Positions 44,815 to 56,785 of a DNA stretch of 64,000 nucleotides are shown here, piece after piece. Each line of letters starts with the position of its first letter. The first letter of the stretch is position 1. The notes below the pieces were generated by a model. The model was not told the origin of the DNA. It was given only the letters and a program-made list of their open reading frames with translations, and did not search any database. The DNA comes from Mauremys mutica (taxonomy: Eukaryota; Chordata; Testudines; Geoemydidae). Position numbers and translations under genes: made by a program. Location: positions 11,683,501 through 11,747,500 of the forward strand of contig NC_059084.1 in the NCBI RefSeq assembly GCF_020497125.1, written 5' to 3'.

Positions 44815-47053
44815 TGTGGGGGAGAGAATTATTGTAACTAAACTACTTCTCTTCTCAAACAACAAGGGAGGCTACAGCATATTTGAGAGGGGAGAGATTA
44901 TTTCTAACTTATTTTCTCAGTGGCGGAAACAATTTTTAATTGTGACTCTTAGAAACCACAAATGGCCAGGGCCTTGGTTTTAAACTTAAAAAGACTTAAA
45001 AAAAAAAAAAATTTGATTCAGCCTTGCCCAGCACTTCCAACACTGAGGCTATTTTTGTTAAATTTCTGCGTCTCCTCCTGGCTTTGCTTGCTGGAAGGTG
45101 TCTGTACCAACTTGAAAGCATCAGAACTTCACACCGTCTCTTTTTTTTTTTTTTCTTCCCCTAATTTATTTTTTATCCTCAACATTTTCTTTCCCATCAT
45201 AACCCAGACTTTTCTCCACTGTTGTTTGTTAGAGCTTCCAAGCTGAGATCTTCTTCCTCAGGCATTGAGTTAATCCTTGTTCCCATTGCTGCTTGACAGA
45301 TGATTCACTTCTCACGTAGCGTCGGCAGTTCTAGCCATGTTGCTGCCTATGACTGCATTTAATAATTTTATGTTCCTGGAGGCAGCTCAATTTCATGCAA
45401 AGGGAAAGTTTTCATACCCAGCTTTAGGAGCTATTCTGAGTCCTCTAGTAGCATAGCCCACGTTATAGGTTCCTGGCTACCAACATGCAAAGAGGTTGTA
45501 TTTTTTATTATTATTTTGGCGGGGAGGGGAGAACACCTGCTGTATGTTTGAAGAGGTCTCACACACACTATGGCTTAACTTCTGCACAGTCAGAGCAACT
45601 CTGCTCTCCCCACACACCCACAGCCCTGCTTCACCCTCCATCCCACAAAACCCGGAGAGCTCAACACCGTGCAGTTAAAGGGTAGGGGCTTCTTTAGATC
45701 TGGAGAAAAGTGCGATTGACATTGCTTGGGTGTCCCATGTACCCACACACTTCACATGCCTGTATAACCTGTACATTAAATGTGTCACCCTCCAGCAGCT
45801 GGTCTACAGAGGATAATAGCCTACTGCTGCTACCAGCTAATAGAAGTATTTGTTCAGCCCAAATGACTGTGTGGGGGGAAGATCATGGGTTCTCTCCATA
45901 TTGATGATCATTGGTGGAAGTTATTATACATTCCTCTGAGCAAAATAGCCTGGGGATGGGATGATAGAGCCTTAAGACTAGAAGGGAAAGAAGGAGAAAA
46001 ACCTAGAGTTGATCCCTCCCTGGATTTCAGTCAGCATATCTGGCCACAGCTCTCAGTTGTGTGTGGGTTTTTGGTTTTGTTTTGGTTTTGCTTTTTTAAA
46101 ATCACGGCAGCTGTGCTGCTTGCTTGTCTGGCATTCTGTGGACAGTCGCAGTTGCCTTCCTCTCCCTGTATCTGACTGAGAATTTACACTGCCTGCTGGC
46201 TGCTGTAGATACAGATCAGGGTCATCACTCGAAACACTGAGCATCATCCTTCTTCCAATACCATAAATGTGTTTTGTCACCTGCAGAGTTCTTCTGAAAT
46301 GGGATCTCAGCTAACAATGTAACATGCATTAGAGGATTGTTTCTTTGAAGAATCCATAGGGACTCTTTGCTGAGAGCAGCGGGAAAGAGTGCCTGTTTTA
46401 TCCAGTTTCTTTACTTTTCTTTTTCTCAGTGTGTGTGGCACAGAGAGTGGGGGGGGGAGGGAGTGTTTTGGATCCAAAGGAAAGTTCTTTTTAATCATGG
46501 CCAAACTAACAAAACCCTGGCAGGGGATGAAAAGGTCCAGAGATAAGACTCCTAGACACTTGGACGATTACATTAGCTTGTCCTTGATTTTATCTGCTGT
46601 TTGTTATATTCTCAGATGCCATGAACAGTAGCTAGGACATTTGATATGGGGGCTGGGCCAGAAACCCAAAACACGAGTGCCACCTGGAATTATCACCCAG
46701 AGGCCTTCGGCTGAGATTTCTCCAAAGGAAACTTAAGGGAGTTAGGTGCCCAAATTCAGTGGTAGCTTGAGCTGCTTTTGAAAACCCAGCCTTGGCCAAT
46801 AATATAAGTCTGTTTTTGAAATGGGTACGTGTACACTGCCGAAGAGCAGTAAAACCATCATGAAAGAGGGCCTGCTTCTCCTCTTGCTTACACCAGTGCA
46901 GCTACGTGGATTGCAGTGCAGTCGCTCCTGATTTGCAAGAGAAAGGATGATATAGTCCTGGGCGGGGGAGGGTTATTGCATGTGACATGCAAATTTATAC
47001 TCCGAAATTAACTTTTTTTAAAGCAATGATGTTTAACTGGAAAAAATGACACC

Positions 47054-47135
47054 GAGCCAGATTCCCCAGCTGGCTGCAGTTCTGATTGAAGTCAGTGGAG
47101 CTGCTCCCATTTATTCCAGCTGAGGAGCTGGCTCT
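47054..47135. repeat. old foldback repeat
   Basis: GAGCCAGATTCCCCAGCTGG at the left pairs with CCAGCTGAGGAGCTGGCTCT at the right, an imperfect inverted repeat around about 40 bases. Similar material occurs near 32355-32435. Confidence 0.55.
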
Positions 47136-47149
47136 TAGGAGTTCCTGGC

Positions 47150-47370
47150 TCTCATTTGCCCATTTAGATCACTAGACTGAGTTCTACTCTCAGCCCTTGA
47201 CTTCTCTCCCTTTGGGTGAGTCATTTAACCTCTCTGCCTCAGTTTACCCATCTGTAAAATTGAAATAATACTGACTGTTCTTGTCTCCCATGGATGTCCT
47301 ATCTTGTTAATCTAGTTCAGCTAAAATTGCCTTGCAGCTGAAGAGCACTATGCAAGCGATAAGTATCGAT
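47150..47370 (+). repeat. MIR SINE fragment
   Basis: 'GGGTGAGTCATTTAACCTCTCTGCCTCAG', then 'TTTACCCATCTGTAAAATTGAAATAATACTG', and a tail 'GAAGAGCACTATGCAAGCGATAAGTATC' follow the MIR order. One of the longest MIR-like copies in the window. Confidence 0.8.
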
Positions 47371-47734
47371 TGAAAAAAGGTACGTTTTTATTTTTGTTTT
47401 CCAGTTTAGCACAGATACATGTCTGTAGTTTTTGTGGTTAGATTCAGAAGCTATATGGTAGCAAGATTTTGGAGTACAGGCCAAAAAAGTAATCCCAGAC
47501 TTGCAGCTCTTTAGTATGCTTTTTGTTGGGCCTGATCACTCAATTTGTCATCCCCTAAGAAATTACTCCATCTAATCCTAAACAAAAGCTGACTCCAATC
47601 AAAGTGATTACTGTAGAGCAGTTTAGAATAAATAGTAGCTGTCGGTTCCATGCAGTGCCTCTTCCTATTAGGAAGTAGAATATCTATTTAGGATGTGAAA
47701 ATGCATAGCATACGATTTCCTGACTAGTTTTGGT

Positions 47735-48716
47735 GGACAGATGCAATAGTTTTCAGAGGTCTCAAGTGGAATTCCACAGGAATTTGTTCTGAGTTGGGTG
47801 TTATTTAATATCTTTATTAATGACCTGGATGTCGGAATAGAGAGTATACTGATCAAATTTGCAAATGAGACAAAGTTAGGAGGGGGTGCAAACACTTTGG
47901 AAGATAGAACTAAAACTCAAAGGGATCTTGATAAATTGGAGAACTCAGCTATAGACAATAAAATTAAATTCAACAAATACAAATGTAAGGTGCTACACTT
48001 AGGGAAGAAAAACCAAATGCGCAAATACAGAGTGGGAGATAACTGGCTTGGCAGCCGCACTGCTGAGAAGGATCTAGGAGCCGTGGTGGATCACATCATC
48101 AACAGGAGTCAGCAATGCAATGCAGTTGCAAAAAAAGCAGACTCAATTTTAGCTTGAATTAACAGAAGTAGCGCATGTAAGTCCCGTGAGGTGATAGTCC
48201 CGCTCTACTTGGCACTGGTTGGGCCTCAGCTGAAGTACTGTGTCCAGTTTTGGTCACCGCTATATAGACAGGATGTAGAGAAACTGGAAAGGATCCAGAG
48301 GCAAGCAACAAAGATGATCAAAAGGATGGAATGCAAGCAATACGAGCAAAGGCTGAAGGAACCGGGTATGTTTAATTTGGAAAAGAGGAGATTTTGGTGG
48401 GGAGGGGGGCATTATAGCACTCTTTAAATACTTGAAAGGCTACCATAAAAAAAAAGAGGAAGAAAAAATGTTCTCCTTTGCCACAGAGGGCAGGACAAGA
48501 GGCAATGGGTTCAAACTAGAGCAAAGCAGATTTAGTTTAAATCTCAGGAAAAACTTCCGAACTGTAAGACAAGTAGGACAATGGAACAGACTGCCTAGGG
48601 AAGTTGTGGAAGCTCCTTCGCTGAATATTTAAAAAAGAGGCTGGATAGATGGTTTAGATGCAACAAATCCTGCACTTTGGCAGGGAGTTAGACTTGATGA
48701 CCCTATGGTTCTATGA
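47735..48716 (+). mobile_element. CR1 LINE, decayed 3' part
   Basis: RT-domain and C-terminal coding sequence, broken by stops and frame changes, ends in a 3' tail 'GATGACCCTATGGTTCTATGAA'. It is older than the other two CR1 copies that keep open frames. The 5' limit is approximate. Confidence 0.9.
47798..48632 (+). pseudogene. CR1 ORF2 remnant, catalytic site lost
   Basis: The first block (47798-48157) has [10 protein letters not shown] and a degenerate catalytic box FANETKLGG in place of FADDTKLGG, so the second catalytic aspartate is lost. A stop after the codons for ADSILA and later frame breaks separate it from blocks at 48191-48427 (VQFWSPLY, RQATKMIK) and 48432-48632 (RGNGFKLEQSRF, WNRLPREVVEAPS). 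It is clearly dead. Confidence 0.88.
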
Positions 48717-49111
48717 ATAACATACTCTCAGGTAGACACCCTTTCGGGTGACTATCATGAATGTGATAGGGATTCAATTGCCACTAATTTTTTCCTCCTA
48801 TAAGGGATACTGGTGGTCTCTTGGAGGCACTTAGCGTAAGATTGTTGGCAAATGTATGCTTATAATAATGGCTGCTTCCAGGGCTGGCTACGTGGAGGAG
48901 TGTTTGGAGAGCAACAAAGGGTTTGAACTCAAAAAAGAAAAAGCTGCAGGTTAGATAGGAAATGTTTCCATAGTGGCTCAGTAACCAGGCAATAGAATAG
49001 TGCAACTGTGAAGGTCACAGAGTCGCTCTGGTGGGCTGTGGATAAGGGTATGTAACACACTGGCTCATCTGCCCTCTACTGGATAGAATTGGAAATACTC
49101 CGATGTATCTA

Positions 49112-49414
49112 CTAGAGCTGGCTGAAAAATGGTATTTTCAAAATTTCTAAAAAAATGTATTTCCCCCAAAACTGTTTATGGAAAATAAATTTTAAAAGAT
49201 TGGGGCATATTTTCAGGTTTTTTCCTCAGAAATTTGCCTTTTTTAATAATAAAAAGTGAAAAAATGTCCATTTTCATAAACTGAAAACCACTGAAAAAAA
49301 TTCTAATTTTTTATTGAAAAATAGTGATCTTAGGGAGACACCAGGGGGGCGGGGGGTGGAGCATTTTCCATCCAGAAAAAATGTTTTCAACTGAAAAATA
49401 TCAACCATCCCTAA
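49112..49414. mobile_element. MITE related to the 44376 element
   Basis: Begins TAGAGCTGGCTGAAAAATGG and ends near ATCAACCATCCCTA, with an interior of GAAAAA/TTTTTC motifs like the copy at 44376-44674. No clear target duplication is left. Confidence 0.6.
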
Positions 49415-50208
49415 TGCTAAATTCTACTTCTCCATGGGTATGGAGAGCCATCTTCACCCCAAGCACCACAGCCTGTGCTTTGGCAGTGGATAGGCCCCAT
49501 TTCAAACATCACTGTGACGGTCTGACTGGCTGTGTGCTGCAGCAGTGACTGCCATCAAGCCTAAGTGAAGGTCACTACTATTTGCATCACATTGATGCGT
49601 AGAGGCTCCAATCAAGAAGCAGGGCTCCCCCAAGCTAGTTGAGATTCAAACTGGACCTGTCCAGAGATCTGATAGTCTAGGGGTATGACAGAATGAATAG
49701 ATGGACGGAAACCAAACTGGGAGGGGAGAGGGAGAGAATCTTGTTCCAGGCAGAGTTGGCCCCGTTTTTGAAGCTTTCTTTTTTCCAGCCTGATGGCCTA
49801 GAATTCAGCTGTGACCGATATGACCATAACCTGGACAAACCTTATTGAATTAAGTTTAAGTATTTTAACATTAAACATTAAAATGTTTAGGGACTATTGA
49901 GGGACTATATATATTTCCATGGGGAGGGGGACCACAGACCCCCAGGAACTAGAAAGTTAGGGGGACAGTTAGATAAATTGCCTCAGGTTGTACCATCTCC
50001 AGAGAGCTACCACCACATCTACTGGTTCAAAATGGATTCGCCAGGGACCAGCAGATGCAGAAAGGACTTTTGGATAAATAGCCTGAGTTAAAACTGACTC
50101 AGGGCTTTCTCTTTGATCCATCAAATGGATAGGGCCTCTGGTCCAAGAATGGCCCCAATCAGTTGGAAAGGGTTGGCAGGACTTTGACCTACAGAGGCCT
50201 TATAAGAC
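49415..50208. other. no gene recognised
   Basis: Unique sequence between two repeats. Frames are short and without recognisable domains. Confidence 0.35.
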
Positions 50209-51142
50209 TCATAGATTCTAAATCCAGAAGGGAACATGGTGATCTAATCTGACCTCCGGTATAACACAGGCCATAGAACTTGCCCAAAATTATTCCTAGA
50301 GAAGATCTTTTAGAAAAACATCCCACATTGATTTAAAAGTGGTCAGAGATGGAGAATCCAATTGTTCCAATAGTTAAGTACCCTTGTTGTCAAAATGTTA
50401 AGCCTTATTTCCAGTCTGAATTTGCCTAGCTTCAACTTCCAGCCATTGCATCATGTTCTACCTTTGTCTGCAAGATTGAAAAGCCTTTATTAAATATTTG
50501 TTCTTTATGTAGATACTTATAGACTGTAATCAAGTCACCCCTTAACCTTCTCTTTGTTAAGCTAAACAGAGCGATTTGAGTTTATCACTATAAGGCATGT
50601 TTTGTAATCTTTTAATCATTCTTGTGGCTCTTTCTGGAACCCTCTCCAATGTAACAATATCCTTGTATTGTGAGCACCAGAACTGGAATCAGTAGTCCAG
50701 CAGCTGGTGCACCAGTGCCAAATCCAGGGGTAAAATAGTCTTTCTGCTTCTACTCGAGATTCCTATTTATGCATCCAAGCATTGCCTTAGTTCTTTTGGT
50801 CACAGTGTCAGCTAATTATCTCTCACAACCCCCAAATCTCTTTCAGACTCACCGCTTTTCAGGATAGCATCCCACATCCTGTAAGTATGGCCTACATCCT
50901 TTGTTCCTAGATGTGTACATTTACATGCATATTGTATGCTTGCGCCCAGTTTACCAAGTAAGCCAGATCACTCTCCATCAGTGACCTGTCCTCTTCACCA
51001 CTTACTCTCCCCCAGTTTTTGTATCACCTGCAAATTTTATCATTGATGATTTTATGGTTTCTTCCAGGTCATTGATAAAAATGTTCAAAGAACCAATCCC
51101 TGCAAGACCCCCACTAGAAACATACCCACTCGAAGTGTGTTC
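50209..51142 (-). mobile_element. CR1-clade LINE, old, minus strand
   Basis: 'TCATAGATTCTAAATCCAGAAGGGA' at the left is the reverse complement of a CR1 3' end. The sequence then follows the antisense of the RT C-terminus: 'CCCCTTAACCTTCTCTTTGTTAAGC', 'TTTCTGGAACCCTCTCCAATG' and 'AGGTCATTGATAAAAATGTTC'. Frames are destroyed by substitutions and indels. The right (5') limit is approximate. Confidence 0.85.
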
Positions 51143-52679
51143 TTGCTCTCAGCAAAAAGATAATGGACTGGTAGCCACAGAAAACCCATGCTTGGGGTTG
51201 GAGGTGCTGTTCAACAGCCAGAGCCCTTGTGAAGTGAGTGCTGATTTCTGGTAAGCTTATTAGCATGCACGTAGGTTCTTTTATTGTTGTTAATATGTTT
51301 TCTCTGTAATGCTTTTACCTTTCTTGCTGAGACAAAACTGTATGGAAACCTAACTGTGGTGATTACACTGTATACCCCATCTCTGAGGAAAGAAGCAAAG
51401 CAGGCCTCCTTAGGCAGACTGTTTTTTGCTGGGGATTTCACAGCATAGTCTGGAAACGATGTAGCCTGGAAATACCCCAGTCAGGAAGGAGAGACACGCT
51501 GGTCTCTGCCCAGGATTGGTGATAGCTGCGGAGCCTGGATCCTAGAGTGGGCACCCTTGCTGGACCACCACATGTGAATACAGGTGCAGTTGCCCTGAAC
51601 TGTGACATCAGTCATTTCTTTTGAAGAACTGGGAGGTTCGGTGCCTTATGAAGGAAATGCTTTGTGTAGGTTTCAGGGAGCACTGCCATTGTGCGTTGCA
51701 TTGTGTCCTCATGGTTAGGAGTGGGGAAAAAACTGGCAAAAATTCTTAGAGGGTCAAGATGCCTTTGGTGGCTTCCCCTTGAACTTGGTCCCAGTGAAAT
51801 GCTGGGGTGGTTTTTATAGAGATGGAAAAAACATTGATGTGATTCTTTTGAAAGTGAATAGGTAACAATTTACCAAAGAATTCCCTTTCATTTCCATTTC
51901 TTCTGTGCCACCCAACCCATACAAACCAAGCAATGTGAGGTCCAAGTGCATAGCCCTGTAGGCAAAAAAATAGTAACACAGAGGCAGGACAAATGCAGTG
52001 TTCCCCCTTTCCCTCCGGGTGCCCCTGAAGTTGAATGAGATGTTGTGATCTATGGACCCCTTGATGCCAACTGGCAGAAGATACAAGAGTCGTATGGGGT
52101 TTTATAGGGATCCCCTGGGTTAGAATCTGTGTAATACTTCACTGAAGGGTGGCATTTGAGGTCTCTACCAAGAGCCAGTCACCCACTGGTCATCATAATC
52201 ATTGCAAACAGTATGTGTGGATAATATTTAAGAGCTATGTATCTACAGTGAAAATTATATTCTTAAGATCTTGGAGTTAAGGCAGGTCACCAGGAGGTAA
52301 GGTACCTCGTAAATCTTCCTTTCAGGCAGGAGATAGACACCTATCTCTCTGTCCTTCCATTTTTGTATTATATGCCTCACAATGTGTGCCTGTTTGCATA
52401 CCGAGTCAGGTGTGGACTGAGAGATTGCAAAATCTACAAGAGAGTAAATCTACAGGAAGAAATGCAGTGGGGTGTGTGTGTGTCCCATTTATGAATAAAG
52501 ACAAAGGATCGTTCAGGTATGTTTTACAGTGCAAAGCAACACACTGAATCCTTCACTTAGGAAGCAAACTGACCGTGTGCTTGTCTCATGAAAGGAGGAT
52601 CATGGCCAGCCTGGTTGTAAAGAACAGCAAAGATTTTGGGTGAGCAATATTCTACCAGACATGAGTCTCTTGTTATTAA
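51143..52679. other. no gene recognised
   Basis: No exon, RNA gene or clear transposon. A GT-rich stretch near 52470-52485 is the only simple repeat noticed. Confidence 0.35.
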
Positions 52680-53160
52680 GTCTAGCTTCTACAATGTGTG
52701 TTATGATTTTATTTTATAGGTAACCATTTATTTCCAGTACTACTACTTCTACTATTTGAATCTCTGTTCTTTGTTCAATAAACATACAATGGGTTTCACT
52801 ATAAACATATCTCAGTGCTGTGTGTTCAGCAGAGTGGTGCTCCAAGGTGGAACTGGTAAGCTGTGTTGTCCCTAACTTTGGAAGCAGCGAATCTGTGAAT
52901 ACGGAGAGTGTCCAGTGGAACAGGGGCTGGACATCCCAGAGAGATGCTCGGAGGGCTTGGAGGTTGGAGTGTGCTGATTGCTAGCCTACAGAGTGACTGT
53001 GGGGCCTGCAAGGCCTAGATAAGGTGCACTTGTGATGCCTGTGGCAGGTGGAGGTGGGGATTTAACCCTTGGCAGGCACAGCCAAGGCTTCCTGATGCTA
53101 AGGGCAGGTGATAGGGAGCTGTCTCACAGCCCTGGGGCTCCAGGAAGTTTCACAGAGATG
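52680..53160 (+). mobile_element. possible solo-LTR or LTR remnant
   Basis: A T-rich segment with CAATAAAC (52777-52784) is followed by 'TATAAACATATCTCAGTGCTGTGTGTTCAGCAGAGTGG' and by 'GTGTCCAGTGGAACAGGGGCTGGACA'. This is a layout like the R-U5 part of an old reptilian retroviral LTR. No gag, pol or env frame is present, and no matching second LTR or target duplication was found. Low confidence. Confidence 0.3.
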
Positions 53161-54666
53161 TAGTAACTTTTATTTCAGCTGATCTGCCAATGTCTCAAGA
53201 ACAGACCAGATGTGCCTATCGCTTATCTGGAGATGCTGTGGACTCTGGAAAAACAAGGTAGAAGCTGTGGAAAGGCAGCCTGCTATGCCTGTCTTATTTG
53301 AGGGGTTTGTCAGGGTCAGTCTGAGTGTTCTTGTAGGGTGCACAAGAACAAAGCCCCATAACGTGTTTCAAGATCTCTAATGACCCCACATGGTCAGAAC
53401 TCAGTCAGTTCCACGTAGCATCATGCTGATGCTTTAGTTCAGAACTGGCTCAGAAAGAAGGGTGCTCCCCATGAATAACCAGCACCACGTCCTGGCAGTG
53501 AGATGCTCCCTCCCGTCCTAATTAGGGGGTGAGACCTGTTTGGGTCACTGCACGGGTTAGGATCACTGCAGGCAGAGACCGCACAGTGCCTGCCTCAGGG
53601 CTTCATCTGGCTCAGTCATGACGAACCACAGGGAAAATGGACTGACAAGTTGCTCGGGTTTTTCAGCCTGTTGAAAGCGTATTGTCAGAGAAGATTAAAA
53701 GACACACTAATGAAATTTACAACCCTAACTAAATAAACCAATGGCACCAGACTGTGGGAAGATGAAGTAGCTTTAAACATTCAACCTGCAGTGGTCAGAG
53801 TGGATTCTGAGAAGCAGAAATCTGGGGGAGCATTGACTATCAGTCAGGATTAATTATTTGTCCACTCTCAGTGGCTATTCATATTTTTTTCCCTCTGTAG
53901 TTCAAGCTCCTCATTCGAATACACACGTTGGCTTGGGATTGATTGATTGCTAGCAGAAGCCGTAAATCACAATCGCAGCATCTAAGGGTGGATTTTGGAG
54001 GCCAGTCAAAAAGTGCCTCCTTGGAGTATTTGTCCCTCGCAAATAGAACCTGGATGTTGAACAGTTAGGTCAGCGTGGCTCTGTTGAATGGGATTTGATT
54101 AAGAGTGTAGTGCTGAAGGGCAGGGGTGGGCAGCCTTAGTGGCGGTGTGTGTTGCTAATCAGCAGGAGGAGAACTACGTGTCAAGATACCAAAACAAACC
54201 GCTCTAAAGAAATCAAATGTGCGGGTAGAACTGGCTTAGCACCACTCTGATCCCTCTTCCTTTTTACCAGTGCAGGCTCACCGGGGATAGGGTGTAGATG
54301 GCAAATGTAAATCATCTTTTGCACTACTCTCCCTTCATTCCCTCCTACCTGGAGCTGTGCTCCCCTCCCCCACCAGGATGGTATTTGTAATGTCTGAGCC
54401 TGAGCCCTGCCACTTAATCGGAGGGATGTGGCAAAATGAGTCTCCGTGGAGGGATCCTGACATAGTTTCCCATTCCACGTGTCTTGTCCTCTGGGTGGAG
54501 GGTGCGATATGGCCCAGAGGTCCTGGCCAGGTGCTGGTTTGGGGTCTATGTAACCAAGAGTATCAGACCTCTCTGAGGGAAGGAAAGGCGAGGTCGGCCG
54601 GGAGTTGGGCAGGAAAGACTGACTGACTGAGGAGTCCCTTCCTGTTTTACAGGGTGCCCGGAGTAA
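53161..54666. other. no gene recognised
   Basis: Unique sequence. 'GGCAGGGGTGGGCAGCCTTAG' near 54120 resembles a hAT left end, but no further match follows. Confidence 0.35.
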
Positions 54667-55010
54667 AGAAACGCGTCAGCTGACCAGTATTGTCAGTCCC
54701 AAGAGGTCAAACACCATGAGGTAGGCCCCACAAAAATCATGAGATTGACAGAAAATAATGGTTTTTTTATATTAATCATTTGGGGCTGCTTTTTATTTGC
54801 TTTTTGGTTTCTGAACCTTTACAGTGCACCTGCTTCGTGTTCCCGAGCTTTTCTCTGCAACCACAAGGGCTGGAAACCACAGCTTTTCTCTGCAACCACA
54901 AGGGCTTTTAAATGAAAGCTGGGATTCTCTTGACCTCAGCAGCTGAGGCTTTAAGAAAAACACCAAATATCATGAGAATGGCAAGCAAAGCGTGAGAGCT
55001 GATGCCACTG
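54667..55010 (-). mobile_element. DNA-transposon-like repeat, copy 1
   Basis: Shares an ordered set of blocks with 57965-58272: 'AAAATCATGAGATTG', T-rich then 'TATTTGC', 'CTGCAACCACAAGGG', 'AATGAAAGCTGGGATT' and 'CTTTAAGAAAAACACCAAATATCATGAGAATGGCAA'. The equivalents there are diverged but in the same order. A reptile dispersed element; superfamily not assigned. Confidence 0.65.
54846..54906. repeat. 35-bp tandem duplication inside the element
   Basis: AGCTTTTCTCTGCAACCACA... occurs at 54846-54871 and again, identical over 26 bases, at 54881-54906. Only one such block is present in the related copy at 57965-58272, so the duplication is private to this copy. Confidence 0.9.
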
Positions 55011-55487
55011 ATCAGCTAACATCTCTCACTAGTTTACTCTGAAACTGAGGTACCAAAACGTGGCTCAGAAGAGTTCACTTCTCTCTCCCTCTATCTCTGG
55101 TCACTGCCTTTCCCCAGCATCTCTCGCCCTCTCTTTTTGGTCTGGGTTCCTTGGCACCTCGCCTGCTGCCGGTCAGTTCAGGTACAGCGCCCCCTGCCAC
55201 GCCATTGCTAGTAGAGCCCTGGCAGTGTCAGAAGGCTATAAAGAGAGGTTTGAAGAGGAAAAGAAGGGATGATTTTATAACTCCATTGAAACCATAGCTG
55301 TGGTGCAGGCAGCTAGCATTCCTGAGGCCCAAATATGGGAGGAATCTGGGAGCCAATGGCTCCAGATTAGGGCCACAAGAGAAAAAAGGGTGCAGGACAC
55401 TTAAAATTATATGAATTAGCCCTAAACTTCCAGGTCAAGTGCATGGTGCATTTCTTTGACCTGGCCTTCTGTAACATAAGCATAAAG

Positions 55488-55490
<3 letters not shown>

Positions 55491-55551
<61 letters not shown>
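55491..55551. repeat. (TG)30 microsatellite
   Basis: An uninterrupted TG run of about 61 bases. It is long and pure, so it is likely to vary in length between individuals. Confidence 0.97.
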
Positions 55552-55554
<3 letters not shown>

Positions 55555-55741
55555 CAAAACCCTACCAAAATACTGCACTGCACACTCCTGGGGGGAAGAT
55601 GGGAGAACGCAACATGTAAGAGATGTTCGTCACAATGCTAATGCGCTACCAGAAGGTGATCAAATACTTCAGCAATAAGCGTATTATAAGGACCTATATA
55701 GAACATGGTGCTAATTATTTTAACATCAAGAGCAGCGAGTG

Positions 55742-55842
55742 GGATTTTTCAAAGCTACCTAAGGGGGTTTGATCCTCGTTTCCCATTAAAACAAATAGGA
55801 ATTAGGCATCCAACTCTCTTTGACAGCTTGGAAAATCTCATC
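55742..55842. repeat. old foldback repeat
   Basis: GATTTTTCAAAGCTACCTAA near the left end pairs imperfectly with TTTGACAGCTTGGAAAATCTC at the right end. A recurrent palindromic type in reptile DNA, decayed here. Confidence 0.5.
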
Positions 55843-56474
55843 TAATAGCTAGAGTCTGCTTCACGATCCAACATCTCCTCTACAGATCATCTACAATGAT
55901 AAAAGCTAGAACTTCAAAGCTGCATAGGGGAGAAGGGGAAAGGTAAATTGGGCGCTAAACTGGGGCTTGTCCCCTCTAATGAGGGACAACTGAGAACAAT
56001 GCCAATGTGTCCTTAGTTGTATCCACTTGTGTGTTACACTCTGCGGGGGGTGGCCCAGAGTCACTGTGTTTCATTGGAAAGCCCACTGTAATATTTCAAA
56101 GTGATGGCATTTAAGCAATGGATGCAACGGTGAATCACCATCAGTCCTCCTGACTTACAACCACCTTAGACAGATTTTCACTGTGTGCGTTTGTGACCCA
56201 CGTGCCTAACAGGGAGATGTCTCTTTAAGAAATCTATTGGGGGTGGATGGGTAGGAATGAATGATGTCTGGGTCATTGCTGCTAGGTAGATGCACAATTA
56301 CCTCTCCACACACAGAAGTTTCTGGAATTGGATGTGGTAGTTTTGGGTATGCTCAGTAGGTTCCCTGTTGCTGGACTCAGACTCCATGAGGGCAAGTAGT
56401 CAAGGCGGCTGCGTTACAAAAGGCCGTGTGCCCTGTGTGGGTTGGGAGAAGCTGAGCCCAGGAGCAGAAAGCAG

Positions 56475-56777
56475 CAGGGCCGGCTCCAGACCCCAGCGCG
56501 CCAAGCACGCGCTTGGGGCGGCATTTTGCCGGCAGGGCGGCAGCCGGCTCCGGCGGACCTCCCGCAGGCATGACTGCGGAGGGTTCGCTGGTCCCGCGGC
56601 TCGGGTGGACCTCCCACAGGCGTGCCTGCGGAAGCTCCACCGGAGCCGCGGGACCAGCGGAACCTCCCCAGGCACATCTGCCAGAGGTCCCCCGGAGCCG
56701 TGGGACCGGCACCGCCAGAGTGCCCCGCACGGCGCACCGCCCTGCTTGGGGCGGCGGGATTCTTAGAGCCGCCCCTG
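56475..56777. mobile_element. hAT-type non-autonomous element, GC-rich (303 bp)
   Basis: Ends CAGGGCCGGCTCCAG and AGAGCCGCCCCTG form an imperfect inverted repeat. The exact 8-bp duplication GAAAGCAG lies at 56467-56474 and 56778-56785. The interior consists of repeated GC-rich modules such as GGACCTCCCGCAGGC, GGACCTCCCACAGGC and CCGCGGGACCAGCGG, in direct and inverted forms. Long frames across it arise from its base composition and are not genes. Confidence 0.93.
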
Positions 56778-56785
56778 GAAAGCAG

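Larger units (their letters stand above)
44823..47734. other. no gene recognised
   Basis: Unique sequence with A- and T-runs near 45000 and 45140. It also holds a G-run near 46449 and the two repeats listed separately (47054-47135 and 47150-47370). No exon seen. Confidence 0.4.

Noticed and set aside
54118..54140. hAT-like left end CAGGGGTGGGCAGCCT
   Set aside because: The match stops after about 16 bases and no right terminus or duplication is visible.
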